Positions 40,760-43,606 of a DNA stretch of 43,606 bases are shown in pieces. This DNA is from an uncultured Clostridia bacterium. GTDB taxonomy: Bacteria; Bacillota; Clostridia; Lachnospirales; Anaerotignaceae. Within the stretch, counting starts at the first letter, position 1. Each line of letters begins with the position of its first letter. The notes below the pieces were generated by a model. The model ran no database searches. It was not told the DNA's origin and saw nothing but the letters and a program-made list of their open reading frames with translations. Made by a program: the position numbers and the translations under genes. The stretch covers positions 1-43,606 of the forward strand of contig CAJUJJ010000022.1 in assembly GCA_910586765.1 (NCBI GenBank), read 5' to 3'.

Positions 40760-41590
40760 TTATTCATCTACACTTTTTACACGTTCAATGTGTATTGCAA
40801 AATAACTTATCTCTATATCAGGAAAAGGTTTTTTTGTAATATTTTCAAATTCTTTGCAAATTCTTTTTGCCAAATCAAATGAATTTGGAAAATTGTCTAA
40901 AACATAAGATGTCATATCTAAATGCAATTTTTCATCATTGATTACACGCAATATCATAAATTTCATATGGGTCAATAGCCTTGTATAAGAAATCGTTTCA
41001 TCATCTAACATTGTACCCAATTCCATTTCAATTTTTTGTATGCCTTCTTGTATCATACGAGCAATATCCATACTTTGTACAACGTGTTCTCTTGTCAAGG
41101 CAGTATGGACATGGAGTGTAATATAACCAACTTCATCATCATTAATTTCTACGCCGATTTTTTCTTTTATAAACTCCTTGCCCATTTTTGCCACACTATA
41201 TTCTTCTTCAAAAAGCACTTTAATTTCTTTTGCAAAAGGATTTTTTAATTCTACACCTTCCTGCATACGTCTTATAGCAAAAGCAATATGGTCTGCTAAA
41301 GCCAGCAATATATTATTATCTACAGCACCAAATTTCTTTTCTGCTTCTTCTATGATATTTCCTGCAATTTCAATAAAAACAGGGGAAATACTTTTTATGG
41401 TATGAATTGAATCCTGCCTTGATTGTTCTTCTGTAAAACGGTATGCTTTTGCATTTTCAATATTATTTACATTTTGATTTACTTTTTTACCAAAACCTAC
41501 CCCTTTACCAAGAAATATATATTCTTGTTTGCTGTCTAAATCCATTACTAATAAACCATTATTATTTAAAACTTTTAAAATTTTAAACAT
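40760..41590 (-). CDS. BglG/GlcT-family transcription antiterminator
   Basis: A 276-residue PTS-controlled RNA-binding antiterminator. The N-terminal RNA-binding domain (1-55) ends in FLGKGVGFGKK. Two PRD domains follow: PRD1 (about 65-170) with His in LADHIAFAIRR and YITLHVHTAL, and PRD2 (about 175-276) with LLTHMKFMI and YFAIHIERV. Family members stop a terminator from forming when their PTS sugar is present. It follows the EIICBA gene by 24 bp, so it probably controls that operon. The RNA target should lie upstream of the EIICBA gene, beyond the window. Confidence 0.92.
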   Translation of the reverse strand: MFKILKVLNNNGLLVMDLDSKQEYIFLGKGVGFGKKVNQNVNNIENAKAYRFTEEQSRQDSIHTIKSISPVFIEIAGNIIEEAEKKFGAVDNNILLALADHIAFAIRRMQEGVELKNPFAKEIKVLFEEEYSVAKMGKEFIKEKIGVEINDDEVGYITLHVHTALTREHVVQSMDIARMIQEGIQKIEMELGTMLDDETISYTRLLTHMKFMILRVINDEKLHLDMTSYVLDNFPNSFDLAKRICKEFENITKKPFPDIEISYFAIHIERVKSVDE

Positions 41591-41614
41591 ACTCCCCCTG
41601 CTTCCTATTGTTTG

Positions 41615-43606
41615 TTATTGCACTATAATCATATCTTCATTTGCCTGATATTCTGTTTTATTTTGGTCTTTCCAAACAATTTTTTGTCCTTCTTCTAAAT
41701 TTGTAAACACCATAGGAATTGCTGTAGATGCTGCATTTTCTGCAATATAGTTTAAATCTACTTCCATAAGCTTATCGCCTTTTTTCACAGTATCTCCATC
41801 ATTTACAAATACAGTAAATCCTTTACCATCTAATTTTACAGTATCAATACCAACATGAAGTAATATCTCTGTGCCCTCTTTTGTTTTTAACCCTATTGCG
41901 TGTTTTGTAGGAAATACAGTTTCTATTGTAGCATCGGCTGGAGCATATACAATATTTCCTTTTGGGAACATTACAATACCATCTCCCATAAGTTTTCCTG
42001 CAAAAGCTTCATCTGGTGCTTCACTAATGTCTGCCATACGTCCTTCTACATAACTACTAAATACTTCTTCCTTTTTATTTGTTGTTTGTGCTTTACTTTC
42101 TGTTTTTTGTTGTTCTGGTTCTGGTGCAGGTGGTGTTGGAACTGGTGCTTCCACATCACTTGCTGGACTTGCTAAATAATCTTCTAAATTAGATTTAATT
42201 ACAGTAACTTTTGGACCATAAATAACCTGTACGCCTAATCCTTTATGAATAACGCCTGCTGCTCCAGATTGTTTTAAAAGTGCATCTTGTACTTTTGAGG
42301 AGTCAATAACTGTACATCTTAATCTTGTTGCACAACAGTCTACGTCAGAAATATTTTTCTTTCCTCCAAGACCTTGACAAATCAACTGAGAAACTGCATC
42401 TACACCGCCCGTTGCTGCTCCTGCTGCACCGCCTGCTTTTGCTGCATTTACATCTGCTCTTGTATACAGTTTTGTTTCAACATCATCGTCTTCTCTACCA
42501 GGTGTTTTAAAATTAAACTTTTTAATCAGTACAGTAAATACTAAGAAATATACTACAAAATAAGCAATACCTATTATTACAACCCATATCCAGTTTGTTT
42601 TTGCATTGCCTTGCATAATACCAAATAATGTCAAGTCAATCAAACCGCCAGAGAATGTCATACCAACGCCAACTTTAAAAATGTGCATAAGCATATAAGC
42701 ACAACCTGCAAAGAAACAGTGAATTGCATATAATATAGGTGCAATAAACAAGAATGTAAATTCTAATGGTTCTGTAATACCTGTCAACATAGATGTCAAT
42801 GCTGCGGAAAGTAATAAACCTCCTGCAATTTGTTTCTTTTCTGGTTTTGCTGTTTTATACATAGCAAGTGCTGCTCCAGGTAAACCAAATATCATAAGTG
42901 GGAATTTACCAGCCATAAATCTTGTTGCTTCTACATCAAATATTGTTGTGTTAGAGCTTGCTAATTGTGCAAAGAATATATTTTGTGCACCTTCAATCAA
43001 ATTGCCATCTATTGTTGCTGTACCACCAACTGCTGTCTGCCAGAAAGGCAAATAAAATACATGGTGTAAACCGAAAGGTATTAATGCTCTTTCCATAATA
43101 CCATAGATTAATGTACCTGCATAGCCTGAACTTCTTACTACATCACCTACAGCATAAATACCTTGCTGTATTACAGGCCATATGTAGAACATAACAATAC
43201 CAACAATTAAATAAACAATAGAACAAATAATTGGTACAAATCTTGTACCGCCAAAAAATGATAATACTTGTGGCAATTCTATTTTATAAAAACGGTTGTG
43301 CAATGCTGCAACGCCCAGTCCTACTATGATACCACCAAACACACCCATTTGCAATGACTCAATACCAACAACAGAACTAATAGAACCATTTGGTAATGTT
43401 GCTGCTGCATTTGTTACAGTAAGCATAGCTCCAATAGCAGAGTGCATAATAAAAAATGCAATCGCTGCTGCTAATGCTGCAACTTCTTTTTCTTTTTTTG
43501 CCATACCAATGGCAACACCCATTGCAAACAATATTGGTAAATTTCCAAATACAATATCACCACATTTGTTTAATACAGAAAGTATAGCGTACAAAAATGT
43601 ACCCTC
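41615..43606 (-). CDS. PTS EIICBA transporter, glucose family; N-terminus beyond right edge
   Basis: The frame is open to the window edge (663 residues seen), so the start is missing; the TTG at 43594 is inside the protein. EIIC fills about 400 residues (GNLPILFAMGVAIG, GLHHVFYLPFWQ, SMLTGITEPLEFTFLF). EIIB carries its phosphocysteine in DVDCCATRLRC. After a Pro/Glu linker, EIIA carries its active His in ILLHVGIDTVKLDG. Order C-B-A is that of PtsG-type proteins. Sugar: glucose or N-acetylglucosamine; sequence alone does not decide. The BglG-type antiterminator follows. Confidence 0.92.
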   Translation of the reverse strand, partial: EGTFLYAILSVLNKCGDIVFGNLPILFAMGVAIGMAKKEKEVAALAAAIAFFIMHSAIGAMLTVTNAAATLPNGSISSVVGIESLQMGVFGGIIVGLGVAALHNRFYKIELPQVLSFFGGTRFVPIICSIVYLIVGIVMFYIWPVIQQGIYAVGDVVRSSGYAGTLIYGIMERALIPFGLHHVFYLPFWQTAVGGTATIDGNLIEGAQNIFFAQLASSNTTIFDVEATRFMAGKFPLMIFGLPGAALAMYKTAKPEKKQIAGGLLLSAALTSMLTGITEPLEFTFLFIAPILYAIHCFFAGCAYMLMHIFKVGVGMTFSGGLIDLTLFGIMQGNAKTNWIWVVIIGIAYFVVYFLVFTVLIKKFNFKTPGREDDDVETKLYTRADVNAAKAGGAAGAATGGVDAVSQLICQGLGGKKNISDVDCCATRLRCTVIDSSKVQDALLKQSGAAGVIHKGLGVQVIYGPKVTVIKSNLEDYLASPASDVEAPVPTPPAPEPEQQKTESKAQTTNKKEEVFSSYVEGRMADISEAPDEAFAGKLMGDGIVMFPKGNIVYAPADATIETVFPTKHAIGLKTKEGTEILLHVGIDTVKLDGKGFTVFVNDGDTVKKGDKLMEVDLNYIAENAASTAIPMVFTNLEEGQKIVWKDQNKTEYQANEDMIIVQ

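Noticed and set aside
41591..41614. Antiterminator RNA target between the PTS gene and the antiterminator
   Set aside because: The spacer is only 24 bp and holds just the ribosome site; a target would lie upstream of the PTS gene, outside the window.

Overview
The window is AT-rich DNA from a low-GC, endospore-forming member of the Firmicutes, most likely an anaerobic gut Clostridia of Lachnospirales-like type. The evidence for this is a complete spoIIAA-spoIIAB-sigF operon, an uninterrupted sigK, many strong AGGAGG ribosome binding sites, frequent TTG/GTG starts, PTS and ABC sugar uptake, and a clostridial mltG-trmR-trhP neighbourhood. No rRNA, tRNA, CRISPR array, prophage, transposase or integrase was seen.

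Left part (1-11.9 kb). A very large S-layer-homology surface protein reads leftwards and runs off the left edge. Then come a repeat-rich 0.5-kb intergenic region, a TetR regulator overlapping an MFS exporter, a probable 34-residue membrane peptide, single-chain purL, and a divergent small zinc-ribbon protein.

Middle (12-30 kb). The sporulation operon spoIIAA-spoIIAB-sigF is followed upstream by a long leftward gene set that starts at a promoter near 23.39 kb: sugar-binding lipoprotein, two permeases, an amylosucrase-family GH13_4 enzyme, a GH36 alpha-galactosidase, a cytosolic BMP-domain protein with a ParB/Srx-like N-terminus, and a metallophosphoesterase. Together these read as uptake of raffinose-family sugars, removal of galactose, and splitting of the remaining sucrose. 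An AraC regulator and the stand-alone transporter ATPase (msmK type) read rightwards. Promoters of the binding-protein operon and of msmK share a conserved module of about 108 bp with two direct operator-like boxes 40 bp apart, so the split ABC transporter is very probably co-regulated by the AraC protein between them. A GH31 alpha-glucosidase, a secreted nuclease and a dihydrofolate-reductase-like protein form a second leftward cluster, and sigK diverges from it.

Right part (30-43.6 kb). mltG, trmR and trhP (cell-wall lytic transglycosylase plus wobble-uridine 5-methoxyuridine synthesis) read leftwards, with a hairpin-rich dispersed element between trmR and trhP. folC, a 61-residue protein and a zinc-ribbon/TPR membrane protein read rightwards. 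Then come a small membrane protein, a leftward cluster of two unknown proteins around aroD, a Pr6Pr-family membrane protein, and a BglG-type antiterminator following a glucose-family PTS EIICBA that runs off the right edge.

The most interesting points are the shared AraC promoter module, the BMP/ParB-like fusion at the end of the sugar operon, the DHFR-like protein paired with a nuclease, the solenoid-repeat SLH protein, and a family of multi-hairpin intergenic elements. I did not find a clear new defence or mobile system. Family assignments come from reading the translations, not from database searches.
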